DNA from: Embleya sp040629175
GTDB taxonomy: Bacteria > Actinomycetota > Actinomycetes > Streptomycetales > Streptomycetaceae
Assembly (NCBI RefSeq): GCF_040629175.1
Contig: NZ_JBEXUX010000037.1
Coordinates: 1 to 64,000 of the forward strand
Length of the DNA: 64,000 bases
Reading direction: 5' to 3'
Every line of letters starts with the position of its first letter. The first letter of the stretch is position 1. Below the pieces are notes generated by a model that saw only the letters and a program-made list of their open reading frames with translations, was not told the origin of the DNA and ran no database searches. The position numbers and the translations under genes are program-made. This document shows, one piece after another, positions 33,811 through 43,104 of this stretch.

Positions 33811-35352
33811 ATGAAACGCAGCACGGTGACGGTCGGGTCAGTCCTGGCCTTACTCGCCGGCCTCGTGGTCGGTACCTCCCAGTCGAACGCGGCGACTCCG
33901 CCCCCCGCACCGGGTCTGGCGGCGGCGGTGGCCGCCGCCGACCGGGCCACCGCGGGCGGCCTGGACGTCCTGGCCAAGGGCCCCGACGAGAGCTACGTGC
34001 GGCAGCAGGTGACCCCGTGGGTCGACGACCTGTACTCCGTGGCCTACGAGCGCACCTACCGCGGGCTGCCCGTGGTCGGCGGGAGCGCCGCGGTGCTGGC
34101 CGACGGCAGCGGCACCGTCCGGGCCGCCGAGTCGGCCACCGATCTGCGGATCAACGTCCCCGTCAAGCCGACCGTGGGCAAGGGGGCGGCCGAGAACGTC
34201 TCGCGTTCGCGACTCAAGGTCGTCGACAAGGTCGAGTCGCGACGCCTGGTCGTACGCGTCAAGGAGAGTTCCGCGAACCTGGCCTGGGAGACGGTGCTGA
34301 TCGGCAGCACCGAAACCGCGCCCAGCCGGCTGCACGTCTTCGTCGACGCCCGCTCGGGGCAACTGCTCGACTCCTACGACGACGTCAAGGGCGGCTCCGG
34401 CACCAGCCAGTGGAACGGCCCCAATCCGCTGACGATCAACACCAGCGGCAGCGCCGGCAGCTACAAGACGATCGACACCACTCGGCCCGGCCTGTCCTGC
34501 GCCGACTACAGCGCCGGCGTCTTCACCAAGGCCACCGACACCTGGGGCAACGGCAACGCCACCAGCAAGGAGACCGGCTGCGTCGACGCCCTGTGGGCCG
34601 GCCAGAAGCAATGGAACATGCTCCGCGACTGGCTCGGTCGCAACGGTCACAACGGCACCGGCGGAAGCTGGCCGGTACGTGTCGGGCTCCCCGCGATCAA
34701 TGCCTACTGGACCGGTTCGCAGATCCAGATCGGCCACAACCAGGGCAACCAGTGGATCGCGTCCATGGACGTCGTGGGCCACGAATTCGGGCACGGCATA
34801 GACCAGTTCACCCCCGGCGGCGCCGGTACCGAGGCGGGCCTGGGTGAAGGCACCGGCGACATCTTCGGCGCGCTCACCGAGGCGTACACCAACGAGCCGT
34901 CGCCCTACGACCGCCCGGACTACCTGGTCGGCGAGACGGTCAACCTGGTCGGCAACGGTCCGATCCGCAACATGTACAACCCCTCGCTGGTCGGCAACAA
35001 CCCGAACTGCTACAGCTCTTCGATCCCGGGCACCGAGACCCACGCGGCGGCCGGGCCGCTGAACCACTGGTTCTACCTGCTCGCCGAGGGCACGAACCCC
35101 GGTGGCGGCAAGCCCACCAGCCCGACCTGCAACAACACGCAGCTCACGGGCACCGGCATCCAGACCGCGGGCAAGATCTTCTACGGCGGCATGCTGCTCA
35201 AGACGAGCGGCATGACCTACAAGAAGTACCGCACCGCGACCCTGAAGTCCGCCAAGGCGCTCGACTCCACCTGCGGCCTGTTCAACAAGACCAAGGCCGC
35301 CTGGAACGCGGTGAGCGTCCCGGCCCAGCCCGGTGACCCGACCTGCCCGTGA
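33811..35352 (+). CDS. Secreted M4-family metallopeptidase (thermolysin/griselysin-like)
   Basis: A 513-residue preproenzyme. A Sec signal peptide (about residues 1-30) is followed by a FTP/PepSY-type propeptide (about 40-200), then the zinc protease domain. The zinc motif HEFGH is at 324-328, the third ligand region GLGEGTGD has Glu346, and the transition-state histidine is in GPLNHWFYLL. The enzyme would cleave extracellular proteins, so it could supply peptides for neighbouring importers, but there is no operon link. AAGGAG lies 6 bases upstream of the ATG, and a perfect hairpin follows the stop. Confidence 0.93.
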   Translation: MKRSTVTVGSVLALLAGLVVGTSQSNAATPPPAPGLAAAVAAADRATAGGLDVLAKGPDESYVRQQVTPWVDDLYSVAYERTYRGLPVVGGSAAVLADGSGTVRAAESATDLRINVPVKPTVGKGAAENVSRSRLKVVDKVESRRLVVRVKESSANLAWETVLIGSTETAPSRLHVFVDARSGQLLDSYDDVKGGSGTSQWNGPNPLTINTSGSAGSYKTIDTTRPGLSCADYSAGVFTKATDTWGNGNATSKETGCVDALWAGQKQWNMLRDWLGRNGHNGTGGSWPVRVGLPAINAYWTGSQIQIGHNQGNQWIASMDVVGHEFGHGIDQFTPGGAGTEAGLGEGTGDIFGALTEAYTNEPSPYDRPDYLVGETVNLVGNGPIRNMYNPSLVGNNPNCYSSSIPGTETHAAAGPLNHWFYLLAEGTNPGGGKPTSPTCNNTQLTGTGIQTAGKIFYGGMLLKTSGMTYKKYRTATLKSAKALDSTCGLFNKTKAAWNAVSVPAQPGDPTCP

Positions 35353-35388
35353 TGCCCAACGCACCACGATAGGCATCCGGTCCTTCGA

Positions 35389-35416
35389 CGAGGCCGCGGC
35401 CCCCGCCGCGGCCTCG
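35389..35416 (+). terminator. Terminator hairpin after the M4 protease gene
   Basis: A 12-bp perfect stem, CGAGGCCGCGGC and GCCGCGGCCTCG, with a CCCC loop, 37 bp after the stop codon. There is no T-run, but stability and position make termination likely. Confidence 0.75.
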
Positions 35417-35566
35417 TTCGCCGAGCCGCCGGCCGGCACCGACGGCACGCTCCGACGGAGGTCTTCGCTCACGATCGTGCGCAGCCGGATGTGGTCGGGT
35501 CGACAGTCCCGATGTCGGGCCGTTGTGATGGGGTGGAACCCGGAATCCGGAAGCCGAACAGGGTGA

Positions 35567-38500
35567 GTGTGGGGGCGCGTGGTGTCGGGAGTTCAGGTCA
35601 CGAACAAGGCTCGACTGGTGGGGCTGTTGTTCGAAGGAGCCGCGGTCGGCGACCTCGGTCGGGTTCGCCGTCGCATCGGCGACGAGGTGATCGCCACGCT
35701 GCTCGGCGACGGGCAACTCGCCCCGAGCCTGCGCTCGGCGGCGACCCTCGACCCCGATCCGTGGGTCCGGCGAGCCGTCGCCGCCAACGGGCCGGCACTG
35801 ACCGCGGTCGATCTGGGCGCGCTGTTGGCACAGCCCGACCCCGTCGTCGATCGCATCGTGTACGCACACCCCGAGGCAACCGCGTGGATGCGCCGGGTGG
35901 TGCTCACACCGGGCCGATACGGCGGGGAACCGCATCCGTTGGCCGCGTTGCACACCGAACTGCTCGCGCTGCCCGCCGAATCCGCGTCGCAGCGCCGACT
36001 GGGCGCGGCGGTGGTCGCCGATCGGCCGGATTTGGTCGCGCACGCGTTGCGGGTGTGTGCCGGGACGCTGACGGTCGCGGAGGAACTGAGGGGGCTGCTC
36101 TCGCTGCAACGGTTCGGCGGGGACGCGTTGTTGCCCGAGGCGGTGCGGCACGTGCGGCCCGAGGTCGGCGCGCTCGCGGGGACGGCCGACGCGGACCTGG
36201 TGGCCGCGGTCGCCGAAGCCGAGGGGGCCGTCGGGCTGATCGCCGAATTGCGGTCCGGCATCCGGCCGACGATCTGGCGGCGTACGGTCGACTGGGCCGC
36301 GGTGACCGAAGCGCATCGGGAGGAGCCGCTGCCGGAGGCGATCGCCGCGGTGCTGGCGGCCGACGTCGACACTCCGGAGGACCTGCTCGTCGCGCTCTAC
36401 GCCGCGTATCCCACGGCGGTCGGCCCGGTGGCCCGGCCGACGCCGGCCGTGCTGCGCGCGGCGATCGATACGCCCAGGCACTCCGCGCTGGCCCGAATCG
36501 CCGCGCTCACCCGCGACTGGGCCAAGCCCGCCGACGTGGCACGGATCATCCACGAGGTGACCCCCGCCCGTACCGCCGTGGCCACCCTGCTCGAACTCCC
36601 GGACCACGCCGAGCTGCGCGATCTGCTGCACCGGCACCTCGGCGCGCATGCCGACCGCTGGCACACGCTGCGGGCCACGCTGCCCCGGCATCGCGCGGCG
36701 CTGCCCGCGTTGTTGGCCGAGATCGAGGCGGGCACCCTCACCGCGCCGGCGGACCCGGTCGGCGGCCCGCCGCCGACCCTGACCAAGCCCTACCGATACC
36801 TGCTCACCTCGACCGACCCGGACGACCTGCGTGAGCTGTTGCCCGCGCTGCCCGACGCGTTGGTCCGCGACCTGCTCTCCAGCGGCTCGCTGCCGCAGCG
36901 CGTACACGAGGCGGCGATCACCTCCACCGACCCGCGGGCCTGGGAGGCGATGGCTCGCAACATCGGCTTGGACGTCCGCGAACTGGCCCGACTGGTCGCC
37001 AAGCAGGTCCCGGCGGTGGACGCCGTCGCGTACATGAGCATGCGCTCGACCCCGTCGCTGCGCCGCACCATCGCCCGTCGCGTGCCGCTGGATCCGGGTC
37101 TGTGCAAGGAACTGCAGGCCGGGGGCGATCGCCGTACCCTGCTCCCGCTCGTGGCCTGTGGCGAACCCCAACTGGCGGCGCGGGCCCTGGAGTTCGGCTG
37201 CCGCAAGATCGCCCAGCAGTACGCGTACATCAAGGTTTGGGAACGGCACGGCCCGGACGGCGTCGAAGAGTTGCTGGCCGCCGCCGGCAACGGCACCGCC
37301 ACACAGATCCGCAAGCGGGTGGAGGCCGCGCTCAAGGCCGAGGACGGCCTGGCCGACCTGCGTGCGAGCGGCGAGCCGTACGACGACCCGGCCACGTTGC
37401 CGCACCGCTTCCAGACCCGGACCAGTCGCACCACCGTGCGCGACCTGGTGCACGAGCCGTACGCACACGACTTCCCGCTGCTGATGGCGGCCAACCGGGC
37501 GGAACCGTTCGCGTACGAGGCGCTGGACGACCTGATCCGACACGAGGACGCCACCGACGCGGACCGGGCCTCGTTGCAACTGGAGTCGGTCAACTTCCTG
37601 CGCGAATACGGGCGTCGCGCGATCGACATCGCGCCGCAGGAGTGGCTGCGTACCAAGGCGTTCGACCGGCACGAGGACTGGGCCAACGCGGCCGTCGAGC
37701 ACGGCCTGCTCGACCCGGTCCACCTGGTGGACGTCGCCCATCCCGGGCACGCGGTCATCGCGAGTATCAAGCGGCTGAGCCCGACCCTGGTCGTGGCCCC
37801 GATGCGAGCCCGGCTCGCCGAACTGACGCGGGATCATCTCGCGGGCCACACCGAGGCGTTGGCGATCGCGGTGGGCCTCGTCGACGGATTCGACGGGTCG
37901 CTCGCCGAACTGGTCACGCTGGCCGGGCAGGCGGCGGGCCCCCGACCGGACGCCGAGGAGGTGGCCCGGGCCGACGCCGCCGCGCTCGCGCGAGCCCGGG
38001 TCGAGGCGGCCGAGACCGCGCCGACCGCGTCGGTGCCGGCCGCCGCGGACCCGGTGGCGGAGACCGGGCACCAAGGCCCGAATCGGCCGACCGAGCCGGA
38101 CCGCACCTCGCACCTGGTCGCGGTACACCTGCTGCGCACGCAGGCCGGTGTGGTCGAGGGCGATCCCGAGGCCGCGCCGGTGCCCGACGATCCGGCCGTG
38201 CTCGCCGCCCTGGCCTCGCTCTCGACGTTCGACGCGCCCGGCTACGAATATCCGAGCTGGCTCTACGAGGCGTGTTTCGCGAGCGAGTCGGTCGAGCCGC
38301 GGGTGGCCCTGGCACGTCGGGTGTTGGACGAATCGGTCGCCAACGACCTGATCGACCTGGGCGAGCCGGAGGTGCTGGCGGCGCTGGGCGAGAACAACGG
38401 CTTGGCGGAGCCGACGGCGAAGCGGCTCGCCGCGATCGTGGCCGGCAGGCTGGCCGGGCGGCCCGCGCAGTATCCGTCCCGGGACACCTGGCCGGATCCG

Positions 38501-40201
38501 GCCGAGCCGGGTATGTGGCTGCGTTGGATCCACGAGTACTTCGGCGAGGGACGCGGCGGTGGCGGCGAGTTCCTCGCCGAGGGCGCCTACCGACACGGCA
38601 TCGTCGGGCCCACCGACCTGCTCGGCATCCTCCCGGCGCGGGCGCTGACCCCGCTGCCCCGGAAGTGGCGGTTCCGGGTCGTGGCGGGCCCGATCAACCG
38701 GGCGGTCGACGCGCTGGTGGCGGATCGGCTGGGCGTGGACCCGGACCGGTGGTTGCGCGCGCTGATCGCGATGGGCACCGAGGCGAACCGTCCGCTCACC
38801 GAAGTCCTTTCCACGAAACCGGAGTTGCCAGCCGTCGAGGACGAGGACCGGGAGGCCGCCTGGCAGCGTCTCGAATCCCCCCACACGATCGAGGCCGCAG
38901 TGGCGCACGAGGCCGAGTGGCGGGTGCGGCGCGCCTGGCACTGGCCGGCCGGCGACCTGCTGCTGCACGCGTCGCCCGAGGCGCTGGCCGCGATCCTGCC
39001 CCGGCTCGGCCCGCACGCCTACCCCTCGCTGTGGGCGTACGCGCGGCACGTCGAGCACCCGTCGCCCGCACTGGACGAGTACCCGTTCATCGCGAACGAC
39101 CATGCCGCGCTCCGGATCGTCGCCACCCACAGTGAGAGCCCGGCGGTCCTGAAGCGCCTGTTGCGTCTCGACGACCCCGAACTCAACAGTGATCTGTACG
39201 GCCCCCCGTTGGACGACGAGGGCGCCTCGATCCGACGTGTGGTGCTCTCCCGGGTGCCACAGGGTCGGCCGGCGACCAGCCCCGACGACCTGCTTCCGCT
39301 CGACGCGGAGCTGCGCGCCCGATTGCTGGCGGAGCACCGGCCCACCGCCTCCCTTCTGCCCGCGCTGCGCCTGAAGGTGGAGGCGGCCGACCCGGGGATC
39401 GTCGAGCACGCGCTGCGCCAACTGAGCCGGAAAGCCTCGCTGCCGGACCGGCTCGTCGGGGTCCGCGGCCTGCTGCGGTACGGCGGCGCGGACCGGATCG
39501 GCGCGTTGGTCGAGGAGGGCGTACTCGGTGCCGCGGCCGGACGGGTGGTGGCCAAGGCACTCACCGAGCCCGACCCCGACGCGGCGCTCACCGCCCGCAT
39601 CGACCGCGAGCGCGGCGGCGACAAGTTGGTCGCGAAGCTGCGCCGTTGCTCCGGGGCGGCCGACGCCGACGAGGCACTGGACCTGCCCTACATCCAGGAC
39701 TGGGACCTGATCCTGGCCGAGCACGAACGAGAGCCCTTCCCCCGCGAAGTGCTGAGCCGCCTGGTTATCCAGCGGGAATCCCCCGCGAGGCTGCTCGAAC
39801 TCGGCCCGGTCGACGTCCGCTCCGCCCGCCGCTCCGCCCTCCTCAGCCCCGCACACGCCCTCGCCTGGATCTCCTCCGGCCAGGACGCCCTCGGCGATGC
39901 CACCTGGTACACCCACCTGGACGACCTGGTCACCAGGGGCCACCTGACCGGACGAGACCTGGTCCACCGGGCCCGCGGCGCCGCCACCATCCTGCGCTGG
40001 ACAGCCGAGTCCACCCGACGCATCGAAGCCCCCGCCCGAATCCACAGCGCGGGCCGGGAAGCCCTAACCGAAATCGAATCCCTCCTGACCCCCAAAACCC
40101 GATGGCCCCGGATCTACGCGGCCCTGACCGGCCAAGACCCCACCTGGTCCCCGGAGTCGCCCACCTCGACCATCCACAACCTCCTGACCCGCACCGAGTA
40201 G
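35567..40201 (+). CDS. Giant helical protein of unknown function (1544 residues)
   Basis: One uninterrupted 1544-codon frame with coding-like composition. No enzyme motif, signal peptide or membrane segment was found. The chain is dominated by amphipathic helices with repeated short patterns (DPDPWVRRAVAANG, DPRAWEAMARNIG, TPSLRRTIARRVP, SPAVLKRLLRLDDPEL) resembling leucine-rich-variant or HEAT-like solenoid repeats, in which a residue pair D-P or S-P starts a helix of about 12 residues. Residues 790-860 form an Ala/Pro-rich disordered spacer splitting the protein in two. A scaffold or binding role is likely. GTG codons at 35567, 35579 and 35582 are all possible starts. It is a single gene. 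Confidence 0.75.
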   Translation: MWGRVVSGVQVTNKARLVGLLFEGAAVGDLGRVRRRIGDEVIATLLGDGQLAPSLRSAATLDPDPWVRRAVAANGPALTAVDLGALLAQPDPVVDRIVYAHPEATAWMRRVVLTPGRYGGEPHPLAALHTELLALPAESASQRRLGAAVVADRPDLVAHALRVCAGTLTVAEELRGLLSLQRFGGDALLPEAVRHVRPEVGALAGTADADLVAAVAEAEGAVGLIAELRSGIRPTIWRRTVDWAAVTEAHREEPLPEAIAAVLAADVDTPEDLLVALYAAYPTAVGPVARPTPAVLRAAIDTPRHSALARIAALTRDWAKPADVARIIHEVTPARTAVATLLELPDHAELRDLLHRHLGAHADRWHTLRATLPRHRAALPALLAEIEAGTLTAPADPVGGPPPTLTKPYRYLLTSTDPDDLRELLPALPDALVRDLLSSGSLPQRVHEAAITSTDPRAWEAMARNIGLDVRELARLVAKQVPAVDAVAYMSMRSTPSLRRTIARRVPLDPGLCKELQAGGDRRTLLPLVACGEPQLAARALEFGCRKIAQQYAYIKVWERHGPDGVEELLAAAGNGTATQIRKRVEAALKAEDGLADLRASGEPYDDPATLPHRFQTRTSRTTVRDLVHEPYAHDFPLLMAANRAEPFAYEALDDLIRHEDATDADRASLQLESVNFLREYGRRAIDIAPQEWLRTKAFDRHEDWANAAVEHGLLDPVHLVDVAHPGHAVIASIKRLSPTLVVAPMRARLAELTRDHLAGHTEALAIAVGLVDGFDGSLAELVTLAGQAAGPRPDAEEVARADAAALARARVEAAETAPTASVPAAADPVAETGHQGPNRPTEPDRTSHLVAVHLLRTQAGVVEGDPEAAPVPDDPAVLAALASLSTFDAPGYEYPSWLYEACFASESVEPRVALARRVLDESVANDLIDLGEPEVLAALGENNGLAEPTAKRLAAIVAGRLAGRPAQYPSRDTWPDPAEPGMWLRWIHEYFGEGRGGGGEFLAEGAYRHGIVGPTDLLGILPARALTPLPRKWRFRVVAGPINRAVDALVADRLGVDPDRWLRALIAMGTEANRPLTEVLSTKPELPAVEDEDREAAWQRLESPHTIEAAVAHEAEWRVRRAWHWPAGDLLLHASPEALAAILPRLGPHAYPSLWAYARHVEHPSPALDEYPFIANDHAALRIVATHSESPAVLKRLLRLDDPELNSDLYGPPLDDEGASIRRVVLSRVPQGRPATSPDDLLPLDAELRARLLAEHRPTASLLPALRLKVEAADPGIVEHALRQLSRKASLPDRLVGVRGLLRYGGADRIGALVEEGVLGAAAGRVVAKALTEPDPDAALTARIDRERGGDKLVAKLRRCSGAADADEALDLPYIQDWDLILAEHEREPFPREVLSRLVIQRESPARLLELGPVDVRSARRSALLSPAHALAWISSGQDALGDATWYTHLDDLVTRGHLTGRDLVHRARGAATILRWTAESTRRIEAPARIHSAGREALTEIESLLTPKTRWPRIYAALTGQDPTWSPESPTSTIHNLLTRTE

Positions 40202-40547
40202 CCCCGTACAGCCGCCGAGACCGCAGCCGACGACCACGCGCCATGTCCCACCCGAACGCGCAAGGTCGAATCGCTACCCTCACCGACTCGAACGCACGCA
40301 TCCGCGCCCGGCAACGGGACACACCACCGCCGGTGCGACGTTCGGTCGGGGGGTGGCGACTCTCCATGGGGCGAGAAGCAGCGGTGTGGCGCGCGGGAGG
40401 TGCCTCAGGCCGCAACAGCGGGCCGGCGGCGCGAATTTGCTCGCCGGCCAAGGTGGCGCGTATGCGATGCGCCTCGGTCTTGTCGTTCCGCGATCGCAAA
40501 CGGCGTGCCGTCGACGGTCGGGTGCTTCGGGGCAGCACAATCGTCGC
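40202..40547. other. Non-coding interval
   Basis: About 345 bp between two rightward genes. No coding pattern, hairpin or repeat stands out. It must contain the promoter of the propeller gene downstream. Confidence 0.4.
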
Positions 40548-41615
40548 GTGATCTCGCCCGACTCGCCGACCGCGTCGCCCTACGAGCCGATGCGTGTTCC
40601 CGCCGGCACCGACCGCCGCCTCATCTCGCCTCGCCGCTGGACTCCGCCCCGCGCCCCCGCCGACGCCGGGCGTACACCCCTCACCGGCCGTCTCGTCGTC
40701 GCCCGCCGCATCGGCACCGGCGGTCACGGTCCCGAGGACGTGATCTTCGACAGGCAGGGCGGCCTGCTGACCGGCCTCGGCGACGGCAGCATCGTGCGTA
40801 TCGATCCCGCCGCCGGAACCCGCACGGTGGTGGGCAACACCGGTGGCCGTCCGCTGGGATTGGCACCGGCCGCCGACGGCGGCATCCTGATCTGCGACCA
40901 CGACCGGGGTCTGCTGCGGATGTCCGCCGACGGGTCGGTCCGGGTGCTGGTCGACACCATCGCGGGGCGGCCGCTCACGTTCGCAAGCAACGTCGTCGAA
41001 GGCCCGGACGAAACCGTCTGGTTCACCGTGTCCACCCGCCGCTGGGACCTGGAGCACTACCTCGGCGACATCGTCGAGCACTCCTGTACCGGCCTGCTCT
41101 GCCGCCGAGACCGCGACGGCACCGTCACCGTGCTGCGCGACGGTCTCAAGTTCGCCAACGGACTCGTCCTCGCCCCGGACGCCTCACACCTGCTGGTGGC
41201 CGAGACCGCCGGGTACCGGATCAGCCGCCACTGGCTCACCGGCCCGAAGGCCGGAACCGACGAGCCGTTCGTGGAGAACCTCGCCGGCCTGCCCGACAAC
41301 ATGAGCCTGGGCAGCGACGGGCTGGTCTGGGTGTCGATCGCCGCACCCCGCAACGCGCTGCTGGACCGGCTGTTGCCCCTGCCCGGGCTCCCGCGTGTCC
41401 TGCTGTGGAACCTGCCCGAGGCCCTACGGCCCAAGGCCACACCCGTCGCCTGGGTGATGGCCTTCGACCTCGACGCGCGCGTCGTGCACGATCTGCGGGC
41501 CGACGACGTCTCGTACGGCTTCGTCACCGGCGTCGCGGAGCACGAGGGCACGGTGGTCGCCGGCAGCCTGCACGAGGACGACATCGTCGTGCTCGCCTCC
41601 TCTTCGGCCCGGTAG
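40548..41615 (+). CDS. Strictosidine-synthase-like / SMP-30-type beta-propeller protein
   Basis: A 355-residue six-bladed propeller protein. Motifs include GPEDVIFDRQGGLLTGLGDG in blade one, GRPLGLAPAADGGILICDHD, then GLKFANGLVLAPDASHLLVA with AETAGYRI and RHWL, and LPDNMSLGSDGLVWVSIA. These are the hallmarks of the strictosidine synthase/gluconolactonase/paraoxonase-like group. Bacterial members are usually hydrolases of lactones or esters, but the substrate is unknown. No signal peptide was seen. The GTG at 40548 was used; an ATG at 40590 is an alternative. It converges on the methyltransferase gene. Confidence 0.8.
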   Translation: MISPDSPTASPYEPMRVPAGTDRRLISPRRWTPPRAPADAGRTPLTGRLVVARRIGTGGHGPEDVIFDRQGGLLTGLGDGSIVRIDPAAGTRTVVGNTGGRPLGLAPAADGGILICDHDRGLLRMSADGSVRVLVDTIAGRPLTFASNVVEGPDETVWFTVSTRRWDLEHYLGDIVEHSCTGLLCRRDRDGTVTVLRDGLKFANGLVLAPDASHLLVAETAGYRISRHWLTGPKAGTDEPFVENLAGLPDNMSLGSDGLVWVSIAAPRNALLDRLLPLPGLPRVLLWNLPEALRPKATPVAWVMAFDLDARVVHDLRADDVSYGFVTGVAEHEGTVVAGSLHEDDIVVLASSSAR

Positions 41616-41704
41616 GTGGCGCACCCGGTCGGCGGCCCCGAGGACCCCCGGAGGCGATGGCCGAAGTCTCGGTCCGCTCGCCCCCGGGGAATCGGCACGG
41701 AACG

Positions 41705-42835
41705 TCACTCGCCGGCGAGACGCCAAAGCGAAGTGACTTCCGCGGCCCGGGCGGCGTGCAGAGGGTCGGCGGTGTTCCGCGCGCGTGGATGCCGGGGCCG
41801 GGTGTCGATCCGGTCCAGCACGTGCAGGCCCGCAGCCTCGATGTCGGCGAGAAGTTCGCTGCGCGTCCTGAGCCCGAGGTGCTCGGCCAGGTCCGACAGG
41901 ACGAGCCACCCTTCACCTCCCGGTTCGAGATGCGCGGTGAGTCCGTCCAGGAAGTCGCGGCGCATGCCGCTGCCCGGGTCGTAGACACCCTGCTCCACGG
42001 CGGAGGTGGGTCGGGCCGGAATCCAGGGCGGGTTGCAGACCACGAGGTCCGCTCTCCCGTCCGGGAAGAGGCCGGGGCCCACGACGTCGATGTGCCCGGT
42101 GAAGTGCAGTCGGCGGACGTTCTCGCGCGCGCAGGCCAGGGCCCGCGGGCCGATGTCGGTGGCCACGACGTGGTCGATTCCCCGGCGGACCAGGACGGCG
42201 GCGAGCACTCCCGTTCCCGTGCCGAGATCGAATGCGGTACGCCGGCCCGGGCGACGGCCGGGTGTGGGGAGTGGCGCACGTGCGACGAGGTCGACGTATT
42301 CGCCCCGGACCGGGGAGAACACTCCGTAGTGCGGGTGAATGCGAGCGTCGAGGGCCGGTACCTCGACTCCCTTCGTGCGCCACTGATGCGCTCCGATCAC
42401 GCCCAGCAGTTCCGTGAGCGAGACAACCATCGGTTCGGCCGGCGCACCGTACGCCTCGGTGCATGCCCGGCGCACATCGGGTGCGCCGCGCAGATTCAGG
42501 CGGTGGCCCTCGTCCAGCAGAACGAGGAGTTTGCCCAGCACCCGGGCCCGGTGGCCGCGGGCCCGGCGATGCAGGTGGAAGGTCTCGGCCGGGCTGTCGC
42601 CTGGCCGTGCGGGCTTGCGGTCGATGCGGCGGCCCATCGCCTGCAGCAGTCGACGTGCGTGCCGGAAGTCGCCCCGCCACAACAACGCGGTGCCTTCGCA
42701 GGCGAGTCGGTAGGCGTCGTCGGCTTTCATGCGGTCGTCCGCGCCGACGACCCGGCCGGGAGCCGATGTCGCGCTCTCGGAGTGCCAGCGGGCGGAACGG
42801 GGCGTGTTCGTCTCGGTCCAGTGGATGGTGGACAC
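41705..42835 (-). CDS. Class I SAM-dependent methyltransferase (HemK/RsmC-like)
   Basis: A 376-residue protein. The C-terminal half has motif I FDLGTGTGVLAAVL, motif II ATDIGPRALACARENV and the catalytic motif VCNPPW, which in HemK, RsmC and related enzymes binds a planar amino group such as glutamine, adenine or guanine. The N-terminal 170 residues (GTALLWRGDFRHARRLLQAM onwards) are a family-specific extension. The NPPW rather than NPPY favours nucleic-acid or small-molecule amino methylation, but this is open. The second of two adjacent GTG codons was chosen because GAGGAG sits 6 bases upstream. Confidence 0.8.
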   Translation of the reverse strand: MSTIHWTETNTPRSARWHSESATSAPGRVVGADDRMKADDAYRLACEGTALLWRGDFRHARRLLQAMGRRIDRKPARPGDSPAETFHLHRRARGHRARVLGKLLVLLDEGHRLNLRGAPDVRRACTEAYGAPAEPMVVSLTELLGVIGAHQWRTKGVEVPALDARIHPHYGVFSPVRGEYVDLVARAPLPTPGRRPGRRTAFDLGTGTGVLAAVLVRRGIDHVVATDIGPRALACARENVRRLHFTGHIDVVGPGLFPDGRADLVVCNPPWIPARPTSAVEQGVYDPGSGMRRDFLDGLTAHLEPGGEGWLVLSDLAEHLGLRTRSELLADIEAAGLHVLDRIDTRPRHPRARNTADPLHAARAAEVTSLWRLAGE

Positions 42836-43104
42836 CACGTACTCCTCGTGATCGAACGTGCAAGGGCACGAAGAGCACTTCGACGAGGAGCAGGGCGAAC
42901 GGCCCGTGCGGCAGCACGGGCGCGTAGGTCAGGGCAGGTCGGGGCACCGCTCCCGCGTCGAAGCGCGAGAGGAGTCGCCGAGAACCATGCCGAGTGTCAT
43001 GACCAGCCCTTTCGGAGATGACGTAAGAGGTTCGCATACTCCTCTCACCGCGGACAACCCCGCCTGGGGGTGGAGTGGTTCCCCACTCCACCGGTTCGAG
43101 AGGT

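Noticed and set aside
35282..40045. A 1587-codon reverse-strand open frame antisense to the giant helical protein
   Set aside because: It is a composition effect of GC-rich codon bias. Its translation is Arg/Gly/His-rich without hydrophobic-core periodicity, and the forward frame has much better protein character.
42839..43104. A small reverse gene upstream of the methyltransferase, with a hydrophobic stretch near 42900
   Set aside because: No convincing start or conserved pattern; the hydrophobic run is short and lies over the methyltransferase ribosome binding site region.
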